This document shows positions 16,321 through 24,405 of a DNA stretch of 64,000 nt, piece after piece. The position numbers and the translations under genes were made by a program. Under the pieces are notes generated by a model that was not told the origin of the DNA, made no database searches, and saw only the letters and a program-made list of their open reading frames with translations. Source of the stretch: Burkholderia puraquae (GTDB lineage Bacteria; Pseudomonadota; Gammaproteobacteria; Burkholderiales; Burkholderiaceae); the NCBI RefSeq assembly GCF_002099195.1, contig NZ_NBYX01000020.1:62001-126000 (forward strand). Reading direction: 5' to 3'. Every line of letters starts with the position of its first letter. Position 1 is the stretch's first letter.

Positions 16321-19314
16321 TTACTGGCACGCTTCGCACTCGTCGAAGCCAGGATCGCCCGGACGCATCGTGCACACCGGACCATCTGCCTCGACCGGCG
16401 CGAGTGCCGGCGCTGCATTGACCGCGCCCGACGACACATCGCCGCCTGCCGCACCGAAGCCGCCTGCCGCGCCTTGCGCGCCGCCGCTGCTCGAACCGCC
16501 GCTCGTCGGCACTGCGTTCAGCGCGCCGTGTGCGACCGTCGACTTCTCGACGTGCGTCGCCGCCATCGTGCGGAGGTAGTAGGTCGTCTTCAGGCCGCGC
16601 AGCCATGCGAGCTTGTAGACCTCGTCGAGCTTCTTGCCCGACGCGCCGCCCATGTAGATGTTCAGCGACTGCGCCTGGTCGATCCACTTCTGGCGACGCG
16701 ATGCCGCTTCGACCAGCCACGTCGGGTCGACTTCGAACGCGGTCGCGTAGATCGCGCGCAGGTCGGCCGGGATGCGGTCGATGCGCGACAGCATGCCGTC
16801 GAAGTACTTCAGGTCGGAGACCATCACTTCGTCCCACAGCCCGCGTTCCTTCAGGTCGCGGACGAGGAACTCGTTCACCACCGTGAATTCGCCCGACAGG
16901 TTCGACTTCACGTACAGGTTCTGGAAGGTCGGCTCGATACATGCCGACACGCCGATGATGTTCGAGATCGTCGCCGTCGGCGCGATCGCGACGCAGTTCG
17001 AGTTGCGCATGCCGTGCGTGGCGATCCGCGAACGCAGCGACGCCCAGTCGAGGGATTCGGACGTGTCGACCTCGACGTAGCCGCCGCGCGCTTCGGCGAG
17101 CAGCTTCAGCGTGTCCTGCGGGAGGATGCCGCGATCCCACAGCGAGCCGCGGTAGCTCGAGTAGCGGCCCCGCTCCTCGGCCAGCTCGGTCGACGCGTGG
17201 TACGCGTAGTAGCAGACCGCTTCCATCGAACGGTCGGCGAACTCGACCGCCGCTTCCGACGCGTACGGCGTGCGCAGCAGGTGCAGGCAGTCCTGGAAAC
17301 CCATGATGCCCATGCCGACCGGGCGGTGCTTCAGGTTCGAGTTACGCGCCTTCGCCACCGCGTAGTAGTTGATGTCGATCACGTTGTCGAGCATGCGCAT
17401 CGCGACGCTGATCGTGCGCTTCAGCTTGTCGTGGTCGAGCGCGTAGCTGCCGTCGGCCTGCTTCACCAAGTGGGCGACGAGGTTCACCGAGCCGAGGTTG
17501 CACACCGCGATTTCGGAGTCGCTCGTGTTCAGCGTGATTTCCGTGCACAGGTTCGACGAGTGGACGACACCCACGTGCTGCTGCGGCGAGCGGATGTTGC
17601 ACGGATCCTTGAACGTGATCCACGGGTGGCCCGTCTCGAACAGCATGCCAAGCATCTTGCGCCACAGCTGCGCCGCCGGGATCTTCTTGAACAGCTTGAT
17701 CTCGCCGCGCGCGACCTTGTCTTCGTAAGCCGTGTAAGCCGCCTCGAATTCCGCGCCGAACTTGTCGTGCAGGTCCGGGCAGGTCGACGGCGAGAACAGC
17801 GTCCAGTCGGCACCTTCCATCACGCGCTTCATGAACAGGTCGGGAATCCAGTTCGCCGTGTTCATGTCGTGCGTACGGCGGCGGTCGTCGCCCGTGTTCT
17901 TGCGCAGCTCCAGGAACTCCTCGATGTCGAGGTGCCACGATTCGAGGTACGCGCAGACCGCGCCCTTGCGCTTGCCGCCCTGGTTGACCGCGACAGCCGT
18001 GTCGTTGACGACCTTCAGGAACGGGACCACGCCTTGCGACTTGCCGTTCGTGCCCTTGATATGCGAGCCGAGTGCACGCACACGCGTCCAGTCGTTGCCC
18101 AGGCCGCCGGCGAACTTCGACAGCAGCGCGTTTTCCTTCAGCGCTTCATAGATGCCGTCGAGATCGTCCGCGACCGTCGTCAGGTAGCACGACGACAGCT
18201 GCGAGCGGTGCGTGCCCGAGTTGAACAGCGTCGGCGTCGAGCTCATGAAGTCGAAGCTGGACAGCACGTTGTAGAACTCGATCGCGCGCGTTTCGCGGTC
18301 GATCTCGTTCAGCGACAGGCCCATCGCGACGCGCATGAAGAATGCCTGCGGCATTTCGATGCGCGTGCCTTCGACGTGCAGGAAGTAGCGGTCGTACAGC
18401 GTCTGCAGACCGAGGTAGCCGAACTGCAGGTCGCGGTTCGCGTCGAGCGCTTCGCCGAGGCGCTTCAGGTCGAACTGCAGCAGCTTGTCGTCGAGCAGGC
18501 CGGCGTCGACGCCGCGCTTCAGGAACTGCGGGAAGTATTCCGCGTAGCGGGCCGACATCTCGGCCTGCACGACTTCCTCGCCGAGGATCTCGCGACGGAT
18601 CGTGTGCAGCAGGATGCGAGCCGTGACCTGGCTGTATGCCGGATCCTTCTCGATCATCGTACGCGCAGCCAGGATCGCCGAGTCGTAGACCTGGCTCATC
18701 GGCACGCCGTCGTACAGGTTCTTCACCGTTTCCGCGACGATCGGGTCAGGGTTAACCGCAGCGCCGAGGCCGTCGCATGCCGACACGATCAGCGCGCGCA
18801 GTGCGTTCAGGTCGAGCGGACGCGTGACGCCGTTGTCGATGACGTTGATGCCGGTGCTCGCCTCGCCGCCTGCTGCCGCTGCTTCCTCGCCCGCATGCTG
18901 GCGCTCGAGGTGACGCTTCTCGCGATACAGCACATATGCACGCGCGACGTTGTGCTCGCCGCCGCGCATCAGCGCGAGTTCGACCTGGTCCTGAATGTCT
19001 TCGATATGGAACGTACCGCCGTTCGGGCGGCTGCGCACGAGCGCGCGCACGACGTTGTGCGTCAGTTGCTCGACCTGCTCGCGCACGCGCGCCGATGCCG
19101 CACCCTGCCCGCCGTTGACGGCCAGGAAAGCCTTGGTCACCGCGATCGCGATCTTCGAAGGTTCGAACGATACGACGCTGCCGTTGCGGCGGATCACCTT
19201 GTAGTCGGCGAACGTGGCCTGCGGCGCGAGCGCCTTCGCGCCCTGTTCGGTCCCGCCGAGCGGACGGCTCGAGGCGCTCTCGTACTGGGACGTCGCGTTG
19301 TCGGTGGTTTGCAT
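16321..19314 (-). CDS. nrdA: Class I ribonucleotide reductase, alpha subunit
   Basis: Catalytic subunit of ribonucleoside-diphosphate reductase, 997 residues. It has an N-terminal ATP-cone (about residues 33-125, starting DYKVIRRNGSVVSFEPSKI) for allosteric activity control, the barrel with active-site cysteines in QLSSCYLT and SNLCTEI, and NCVAIAPTATISNIIG. A Gly/Ala/Ser-rich linker leads to the C-terminal redox tail ending CEACQ. ATG 19314 is chosen because AGGAGCT lies 7-13 bases before it and the family starts there; the frame runs open to 19443. NrdR-like boxes lie about 290 bases upstream. Confidence 0.96.
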   Translation of the reverse strand: MQTTDNATSQYESASSRPLGGTEQGAKALAPQATFADYKVIRRNGSVVSFEPSKIAIAVTKAFLAVNGGQGAASARVREQVEQLTHNVVRALVRSRPNGGTFHIEDIQDQVELALMRGGEHNVARAYVLYREKRHLERQHAGEEAAAAGGEASTGINVIDNGVTRPLDLNALRALIVSACDGLGAAVNPDPIVAETVKNLYDGVPMSQVYDSAILAARTMIEKDPAYSQVTARILLHTIRREILGEEVVQAEMSARYAEYFPQFLKRGVDAGLLDDKLLQFDLKRLGEALDANRDLQFGYLGLQTLYDRYFLHVEGTRIEMPQAFFMRVAMGLSLNEIDRETRAIEFYNVLSSFDFMSSTPTLFNSGTHRSQLSSCYLTTVADDLDGIYEALKENALLSKFAGGLGNDWTRVRALGSHIKGTNGKSQGVVPFLKVVNDTAVAVNQGGKRKGAVCAYLESWHLDIEEFLELRKNTGDDRRRTHDMNTANWIPDLFMKRVMEGADWTLFSPSTCPDLHDKFGAEFEAAYTAYEDKVARGEIKLFKKIPAAQLWRKMLGMLFETGHPWITFKDPCNIRSPQQHVGVVHSSNLCTEITLNTSDSEIAVCNLGSVNLVAHLVKQADGSYALDHDKLKRTISVAMRMLDNVIDINYYAVAKARNSNLKHRPVGMGIMGFQDCLHLLRTPYASEAAVEFADRSMEAVCYYAYHASTELAEERGRYSSYRGSLWDRGILPQDTLKLLAEARGGYVEVDTSESLDWASLRSRIATHGMRNSNCVAIAPTATISNIIGVSACIEPTFQNLYVKSNLSGEFTVVNEFLVRDLKERGLWDEVMVSDLKYFDGMLSRIDRIPADLRAIYATAFEVDPTWLVEAASRRQKWIDQAQSLNIYMGGASGKKLDEVYKLAWLRGLKTTYYLRTMAATHVEKSTVAHGALNAVPTSGGSSSGGAQGAAGGFGAAGGDVSSGAVNAAPALAPVEADGPVCTMRPGDPGFDECEACQ

Positions 19315-19603
19315 GTGCAAAGCTCCTGGTGTTGGATGGTGCGGAGAGAACCGCGGATTAAAACGAACGCTGCGCAACGCGGTGCGCGAGCGGTAAGAGG
19401 CGAGCGATACGCCGGGGAAGCCGGTTCGGTCGATGCGCGACAACCGATCCGGTCGTGTGCTTCGTCATGTGTACCCTGCCCCGTCGAAGTTCGCTGCGCT
19501 TGATCGCGACGCCTGGACCGCCCGGCCCTGGCGCGCCGCCCTGAGAACCCTGCCCGCCGGCATTGGCCGCCGGCCGGTGCCGCTCGGGTTTCCCCTGCGA
19601 CAC

Positions 19604-19650
19604 ACACTATATCTAGTACAGAACCACTCAACTGGCACCAAGTATAGTGG
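19604..19650 (-). promoter_or_regulatory. Paired NrdR-box-like sites upstream of nrdA
   Basis: ACACTATATCTAGTAC (19604-19619) fits the NrdR consensus acaCwAtATaTwGtgt closely. GCACCAAGTATAGTGG (19635-19650) is a weaker copy (about 11 of 16). Their starts are 31 bp apart, the three-helical-turn spacing typical of NrdR sites. On the minus strand TTGGTG, 17 bases and TACTAG between the boxes form a possible promoter overlapped by both. This predicts repression of nrdA-nrdB by NrdR with a leader of roughly 280 bases. The rest of the gap 19315-19778 shows nothing else I recognise. Confidence 0.7.
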
Positions 19651-19778
19651 ACATTCGGACCAGGTCAAAACGGATAATTTGCGCTGAAGGTATTGACATC
19701 ACCCCCGCCCCGCGCAGGCGCAGACGTGACAAGGCATTGGTCGGAAAAAATTTTTTGGCGGGCTCGAAAACCCTGCGC

Positions 19779-20369
19779 TCAGTGCTGACGGAAAGGAAAG
19801 TATTCGGCGGAAAAACCGGCATCGCTCGCGAAGCGTTGCCAATCGAAATGCGGGCCCGGGTCGGTCTTGCGGCCCGGCGCGACGTCCGAGTGCCCCGCGA
19901 ATGCATCGATCGGGTAGCGTGCGGCGAGCGCACGGGAGAGCACGGCAAGCATCGCGTACTGCGCATCGTCGAACGGCACGTCGTCCGCGCCTTCGAGTTC
20001 GATGCCGATCGAGAAGTCGTTGCAGCGCGGCCGGCCAAAGAACTCGGACGAGCCTGCGTGCCACGCGCGCTCGTCGCACGACACGAACTGCACGAGCTCG
20101 CCGCCGCGGCGGATCAGGAAATGCGCGGACACGCGCACGCCGCGCAGGTGGCTCTGGTAATAGGGGTGCGCATCGCAGTCGAGGCGATTCAGGAACAGCG
20201 CCTCGATCGCGTCGCCGCCGAATTCGCCGGGCGGCAGGCTGATGTTGTGGACGACCACGAGCGTCGGCACCGCACCCGCGGGCCGCACCTCGAAGTTCGG
20301 CGACGGCGCATGGCGCGCGTCGCGCACCCAGCCGTTCGCGTCGACCGACAGCAGCGGCGCGTCGCTCAT
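19779..20369 (-). CDS. ampD: 1,6-anhydro-N-acetylmuramyl-L-alanine amidase
   Basis: Cytoplasmic zinc amidase that cleaves anhydro-muropeptides during peptidoglycan recycling; its product feeds Mpl, encoded earlier in this window. In ampC-bearing bacteria its loss derepresses beta-lactamase. The 196 residues match AmpD. Signatures seen are VVHNISLPPGEFGG (first zinc His), RVSAHFLIRRGGELVQFV, ERAWHAGSSEFFGR, IGIELEG and HSDVAPGRKTDPGPHFDW (second zinc His and Asp). The start ATG 20369 overlaps the stop of the preceding gene as ATGA. Confidence 0.95.
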   Translation of the reverse strand: MSDAPLLSVDANGWVRDARHAPSPNFEVRPAGAVPTLVVVHNISLPPGEFGGDAIEALFLNRLDCDAHPYYQSHLRGVRVSAHFLIRRGGELVQFVSCDERAWHAGSSEFFGRPRCNDFSIGIELEGADDVPFDDAQYAMLAVLSRALAARYPIDAFAGHSDVAPGRKTDPGPHFDWQRFASDAGFSAEYFPFRQH

Positions 20370-20683
20370 CGTGCGTCGTGACCGCTCGTACGCGCGGCGT
20401 GGCGCTGCGCGTGGTCGGCGCTGCAGAAGTATTCGCCGCCCGCGGCGACGGCGTCGCCCTTCGGCGCATGCACGCCGCATTCGGCGCAGCGCACCATCGG
20501 TTCGGGCAGCGAGCGCGTGTCGCCGCTCGGGCGTGCCGCCCCCGCGCCGCCGGCGCCGGGCGCGCCGTCGTAACCGGCGCCGCGGCCGGTGCGCGCCTGC
20601 GCGTGCTCCTGGGCCTGGCGCAGCTTGCGTGCGATCCACGAGCCCGCGAAGAAGAGAAGAATCAGGAGAAGAATCTGTCGCAT
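20366..20683 (-). CDS. Small PP0621-type membrane-anchored zinc-ribbon-like protein
   Basis: Protein of 105 residues. The N-terminus MRQILLLILLFFAGSWIARK is one transmembrane anchor. A Gly/Ala-rich linker follows, then a C-terminal treble-clef-like motif: MVRCAECGVHAP and EYFCSADHAQRH supply Cys/Cys and Cys/His ligands. This layout matches the PP0621 family of unknown function. It lies between the CcsA-like gene (13-base gap) and ampD (ATGA overlap), so the three form one operon. Confidence 0.82.
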   Translation of the reverse strand: MRQILLLILLFFAGSWIARKLRQAQEHAQARTGRGAGYDGAPGAGGAGAARPSGDTRSLPEPMVRCAECGVHAPKGDAVAAGGEYFCSADHAQRHAARTSGHDAR

Positions 20684-20696
20684 CGGAAACCTGCGG

Positions 20697-21590
20697 TCAA
20701 ACCACGGAGCGGTGCAGCAGCACCTCGAAAACGAACCGGCTGCCGACATACGCGAGCAGCAGCGCGGCGAACGACACGAGCACCCAGCGTGCAGCGCCTC
20801 GGCCACGCCAGCCGGACGTCTTGCGGGCGACCAGCAGGCCGCCGAACATCAGCCACGACAGGATCGCGAATACGGTCTTGTGGTCGAGCCGCAGCGCGCG
20901 CGCGTCGACCTGCTCGCTGAACAGGATGCCCGACGCGAGCGTCAGCGTGAGCAGCACGAAGCCGGCGCCGATCAGGCGGAACAGCAGCTTCTCGAGCGTG
21001 AGCAGCGGCGGCAGCGTCTCGAGCCAGCTCGCGATCCATCCCGTCGAACCGTCGCGCCCGCCGCTCCTCAGCGACTGCAGGCGCCGCTCGACCATCAGCA
21101 TCAGGATCGCGTGCAGTGCCGCGATCGCGAACAGGCCGTATGCGATGTTCGCGATCAGGAAGTGCAGCTTGAACAGCGGCGCTGCGGCATAAGGAAGCAC
21201 CCGCACGCCGCCGAACACGAGCGGCAGCAACGACGCGCCGCATGCGAGCGGCAATACCAGCAGGCGCAGGCTGTCGAGCGGGAAGAAGAAGCTCTCGATC
21301 CAGTAGATGCCGGCGCCGAGCCAGAACATCGCGGAGAGCGCGAACGCGAAGCCGAACACCATCGCGTCGTTCGGAAAGATCGTCATGTGGAGCAGCACGC
21401 CGTGCGCGACGAGCGCGGCGAACAGCAGCGCACGGCCGGCCCCGCTCATCCCGGACGCGGCGGACGCAGGAACCGGCACGGCCGGCACGCTCGCGACGAG
21501 CGGCGTCGCACCCTGGCGGTGCGTGCGCCAGCCTGCGACGGCTAGGCCGCCGTACAGGAATGCGGTGAGGGCATACAGTACAATATCCAT
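20697..21590 (-). CDS. CcsA/YpjD-like cytochrome c assembly membrane protein
   Basis: Integral membrane protein of 297 residues with about eight hydrophobic segments. The core matches the CcsA/CcmC-type cytochrome c assembly family (heme-handling, HemX/YpjD-like). Conserved-looking His residues lie near HMTIFPN (around 86), in HFLIANIAYGLFAIAALHAIL (around 155-175) and in LDHKTVFAILSWLMFGGLL near the C-terminus. It is divergent from ffh across 89 bases, a pairing widespread in proteobacteria. Direct evidence that this branch makes cytochromes is limited. Confidence 0.85.
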   Translation of the reverse strand: MDIVLYALTAFLYGGLAVAGWRTHRQGATPLVASVPAVPVPASAASGMSGAGRALLFAALVAHGVLLHMTIFPNDAMVFGFAFALSAMFWLGAGIYWIESFFFPLDSLRLLVLPLACGASLLPLVFGGVRVLPYAAAPLFKLHFLIANIAYGLFAIAALHAILMLMVERRLQSLRSGGRDGSTGWIASWLETLPPLLTLEKLLFRLIGAGFVLLTLTLASGILFSEQVDARALRLDHKTVFAILSWLMFGGLLVARKTSGWRGRGAARWVLVSFAALLLAYVGSRFVFEVLLHRSVV

Positions 21591-21679
21591 GTTCGAAGTT
21601 TACACTAGGCCCCCTTCCCGCGACGGCTCCCTTTGTTCGGTTCCGCCGCGCCTTCGGGCCCCACTGTCCATCGCTCCCC

Positions 21680-23047
21680 ATGCTCGACAATCTCACTCAA
21701 CGGATGGCTCGCGTCGTCAAGACGCTGCGCGGCGAGGCCCGGCTTACCGAGGCGAACACGCAGGAGATGCTCCGCGAGGTGCGTCTCGCACTGCTGGAGG
21801 CCGACGTTTCGCTGCCGGTCGTCCGCGAATTCATCGCCAAGGTCAAGGAAAAGGCGCTCGGCGAAGACGTGATCAGCAGCCTGTCGCCGGGTCAGGCGCT
21901 GGTCGGCGTGGTCCAGAAGGAACTGACCGCCGTGATCGGCGGCGACTACGAAGGCAAGGCCGTCGAGCTGAACCTCGCGGTCACGCCGCCCGCGGTGATC
22001 CTGATGGCCGGCCTGCAGGGCGCGGGCAAGACCACGACCGCCGGCAAGCTCGCGAAGCTGCTGCGCGAGAAGTACAAGAAGAAGGTGCTGACCGTGTCGT
22101 GCGACGTGTATCGCCCGGCCGCAATCATGCAGCTGAAAACGGTGAGCGAACAGGTCGGCGCCGACTTCTTCCCGTCCACGCCGGACCAGAAGCCCGTCGA
22201 CATCGCGATCGCGGCCGTCGACTGGGCGAAGCGCCACTACCATGATGTGCTGATCGTCGATACGGCCGGCCGCCTCGGCATCGACGAGGCGATGATGCAG
22301 GAAATCGCCGCGCTGCACGGCACGCTGAAGCCGGCCGAAACGCTGTTCGTCGTCGACGCGATGCTCGGCCAGGACGCGGTCAACACCGCGAAGGCGTTCA
22401 ACGACACGCTGCCGCTCACCGGCGTCGTGCTGACCAAGCTCGACGGCGATTCGCGCGGCGGCGCCGCACTGTCGGTGCGTCACGTCACGGGCAAGCCGAT
22501 CAAGTTCGTCGGCGTGGCCGAGAAGCTCGACGGCCTCGAGGTGTTCCACCCCGACCGGATGGCGAACCGGATCCTCGGCATGGGCGACATCCTCGCGCTC
22601 GTCGAGGAGGCGCAACGCGGCGTCGACGTGCAGGCCGCGCAGAAGCTCGCCGACAAGGTCAAGAAAGGCGGCGACTTCGACCTGAACGATTTCCGCGCGC
22701 AGATCTCGCAGATGAAGAACATGGGCGGCCTGTCGTCGCTGATGGACAAGCTGCCTGCACAATTCCAGCAAGCGGCGGCCGGTGCGGACATGGGCCAGGC
22801 CGAGAAGTCGATCCGCCGGATGGAAGGCATCATCAGCTCGATGACGCCTGCCGAGCGCGCGAAACCCGAGATCATCAAGGCGACGCGCAAGCGCCGCATT
22901 GCAGCCGGCGCGGGCGTGCCGGTGCAGGAAGTCAACCGGATGCTGAACCAGTACGACCAGATGCGTACGATGATGAAGAAGCTGAAGGGCGGCAACATGC
23001 AGAAGATGATGCGCGGCCTGAAGGGCATGATGCCCGGCATGCGCTGA
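21680..23047 (+). CDS. ffh: Signal recognition particle protein (SRP54 homologue)
   Basis: GTPase that binds signal sequences and 4.5S RNA and delivers inner-membrane proteins to FtsY. It has 455 residues: N-domain (MLDNLTQRMARVVKTLRGEA), G-domain with GLQGAGKTTTAGKLA at about residues 105-119, DTAGRLGIDEAMM, TKLDGDSRGGAAL, then the Met-rich M-domain, with the SRP-RNA-binding SxxRxxRIAxGxG-like KATRKRRIAAGAG and the C-terminal QMRTMMKKLKGGNMQKMM. The start is ATG 21680. Confidence 0.98.
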   Translation: MLDNLTQRMARVVKTLRGEARLTEANTQEMLREVRLALLEADVSLPVVREFIAKVKEKALGEDVISSLSPGQALVGVVQKELTAVIGGDYEGKAVELNLAVTPPAVILMAGLQGAGKTTTAGKLAKLLREKYKKKVLTVSCDVYRPAAIMQLKTVSEQVGADFFPSTPDQKPVDIAIAAVDWAKRHYHDVLIVDTAGRLGIDEAMMQEIAALHGTLKPAETLFVVDAMLGQDAVNTAKAFNDTLPLTGVVLTKLDGDSRGGAALSVRHVTGKPIKFVGVAEKLDGLEVFHPDRMANRILGMGDILALVEEAQRGVDVQAAQKLADKVKKGGDFDLNDFRAQISQMKNMGGLSSLMDKLPAQFQQAAAGADMGQAEKSIRRMEGIISSMTPAERAKPEIIKATRKRRIAAGAGVPVQEVNRMLNQYDQMRTMMKKLKGGNMQKMMRGLKGMMPGMR

Positions 23048-23058
23048 TTCCGCCCATC

Positions 23059-23096
23059 GGCCGGCGCGCGGGTTTTTGCTGTAGCGCGCGCCGGCC
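23059..23096 (+). terminator. Long GC hairpin after ffh
   Basis: Perfect 12-bp arms GGCCGGCGCGCG (23059-23070) and CGCGCGCCGGCC (23085-23096), with a 14-base loop containing TTTTT. Only a weak pyrimidine stretch follows, so termination may be partial and the stem may also protect the 3' end. Confidence 0.55.
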
Positions 23097-23141
23097 GTTC
23101 TGCTTCATTCTTATTTGTATACCGACTGCCCGCCAGAACAC

Positions 23142-23693
23142 ATGAACCGCGAAGAAGCCCTCCACATTTTCAACCACTCCGAAGAGATCGTCTCGGCCGA
23201 CGCCGTCAATGCGTCGATCTCCCGGATGGCCGACGCGATCCGCGCCGAGATCGGCGATGCGTTCCCGCTCGTTCTCTCGGTGATGGGCGGCGCCGCGGTG
23301 TTTACCGGGATGCTGCTGCCGCACCTCGATTTCCCGCTCGAATTCGACTACATCCACCTGACCCGCTACCGCAACACGACGCAGGGCAGCCCGGAAATGC
23401 ACTGGCGCGTCGCACCGCGCGAATCGGTGAAGGACCGGATCGTGCTCGTGCTCGACGACATCCTGGACGAAGGCGAGACGATGGCCGCGATCCGCGACCG
23501 CATCCTCGACATGGGCGCGAAGCGCTTCATGTCCGCCGTGCTGTGCGAGAAAACGCTCGCAAAGGCGAAGCCGCTGCACCCCGACTTCTGCGGCTTCGCG
23601 GTGCCGGACCGCTACGTGTTCGGCTGCGGGATGGATGCGAAGGGCTACTGGCGCAACCTGCCGACGATCCGCGCGCTGACCACGAACGTCTGA
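23142..23693 (+). CDS. hpt: Hypoxanthine-guanine phosphoribosyltransferase
   Basis: Purine salvage enzyme of 183 residues forming IMP or GMP from the base and PRPP. The PRPP-binding motif IVLVLDDILDEGETMAA (about residues 108-124) is clear, and the N-terminal half has the type I PRTase core (LSVMGGAAVFTGMLLPHL, FDYIHLTRY). ATG 23142 is preferred over an in-frame ATG at 23115. The exact base preference (hypoxanthine, guanine or xanthine) is not decided by sequence. A strong terminator follows. Confidence 0.88.
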   Translation: MNREEALHIFNHSEEIVSADAVNASISRMADAIRAEIGDAFPLVLSVMGGAAVFTGMLLPHLDFPLEFDYIHLTRYRNTTQGSPEMHWRVAPRESVKDRIVLVLDDILDEGETMAAIRDRILDMGAKRFMSAVLCEKTLAKAKPLHPDFCGFAVPDRYVFGCGMDAKGYWRNLPTIRALTTNV

Positions 23694-23724
23694 GCGCGCC
23701 CCGCTCCGCACGCTATAAATAGAA

Positions 23725-23759
23725 AGCGGCGCTCCGGTCTCCCGGAGCGCCGCTTTTTT
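23725..23759 (+). terminator. Rho-independent terminator of hpt, possibly bidirectional
   Basis: Perfect 13-bp stem AGCGGCGCTCCGG/CCGGAGCGCCGCT with a 4-base loop and six T to 23759. It lies between convergent hpt and marC; the reverse side has only TTTCTATTT, so it may also end the minus transcript. Confidence 0.93.
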
Positions 23760-23781
23760 GTGGGCGCGCGCCCGCCCCGCC

Positions 23782-24384
23782 CTAGAGCTGGTGCACGAAC
23801 GCACGGATGCCGCCCAGCATCATCTCGACCGAAATTGCGACGAGCACGAGGCCCATCAGCCGCTCGAACGCCGCGACGGTCCGCTCGCCGATCCATTGCT
23901 GGATCCGCTCGGCCAGCACCAGTGTCACCGCGCAGACGATCATCGTGACCGTCAGCGCGCCGACCCACTCGAGCATCTTGCCGGGCCCCTGCGACGTCAG
24001 CAGCATCACCGTCGCGAGCGCGGACGGCCCGGCGAGCGCCGGAATCGCGAGCGGCACGATGAACGGCTCGCCGCCCGCGCGCGGGTCGCTGCCGAGCGCG
24101 CCGTCCGGATGCGGGAAGATCATCCGCAGCGCGATCAGGAACAGCACGATCCCGCCGCCGAGTCGCAGCGACAGATCGGTGAGGCTCATCATCCGCAGGA
24201 AGCGGTCGCCGACCAGCATGAAGAACAGCAGGATCACGAACGCGATCCCCACTTCACGCAGGATCAGCTTCACGCGCCGCTCGCGCGGCACATCCCGCAT
24301 GGCCGAAATGAACAGCGGGATGTTGCCGAGCGGATCGGTGATCAGCACCAGGAGCACGGTGGCCGACAGGAAGGTGTATTCCAC
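23782..24384 (-). CDS. MarC-family integral membrane protein
   Basis: Polytopic inner-membrane protein of 200 residues with six hydrophobic segments. The N-terminal TVLLVLITDPLGNIPLFISAMRD motif and the central GPSALATVMLL segment are typical of the MarC/UPF0056 family. Despite the name, a role in multiple antibiotic resistance was not upheld and the function is unknown. It lies 21 bases after proS on the same strand and is probably cotranscribed. Confidence 0.9.
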   Translation of the reverse strand: MEYTFLSATVLLVLITDPLGNIPLFISAMRDVPRERRVKLILREVGIAFVILLFFMLVGDRFLRMMSLTDLSLRLGGGIVLFLIALRMIFPHPDGALGSDPRAGGEPFIVPLAIPALAGPSALATVMLLTSQGPGKMLEWVGALTVTMIVCAVTLVLAERIQQWIGERTVAAFERLMGLVLVAISVEMMLGGIRAFVHQL

Positions 24385-24405
24385 CGCGTTCCCCGGTCGG
24401 TGCGC

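Noticed and set aside
16474..19503. 1009-codon open frame on the plus strand
   Set aside because: It is antisense to nrdA and has the same Arg/Asp/Val-rich shadow composition.
19744..19756. AAAAAATTTTTT run after ampD as terminator
   Set aside because: There is no GC stem before the T run on either strand.
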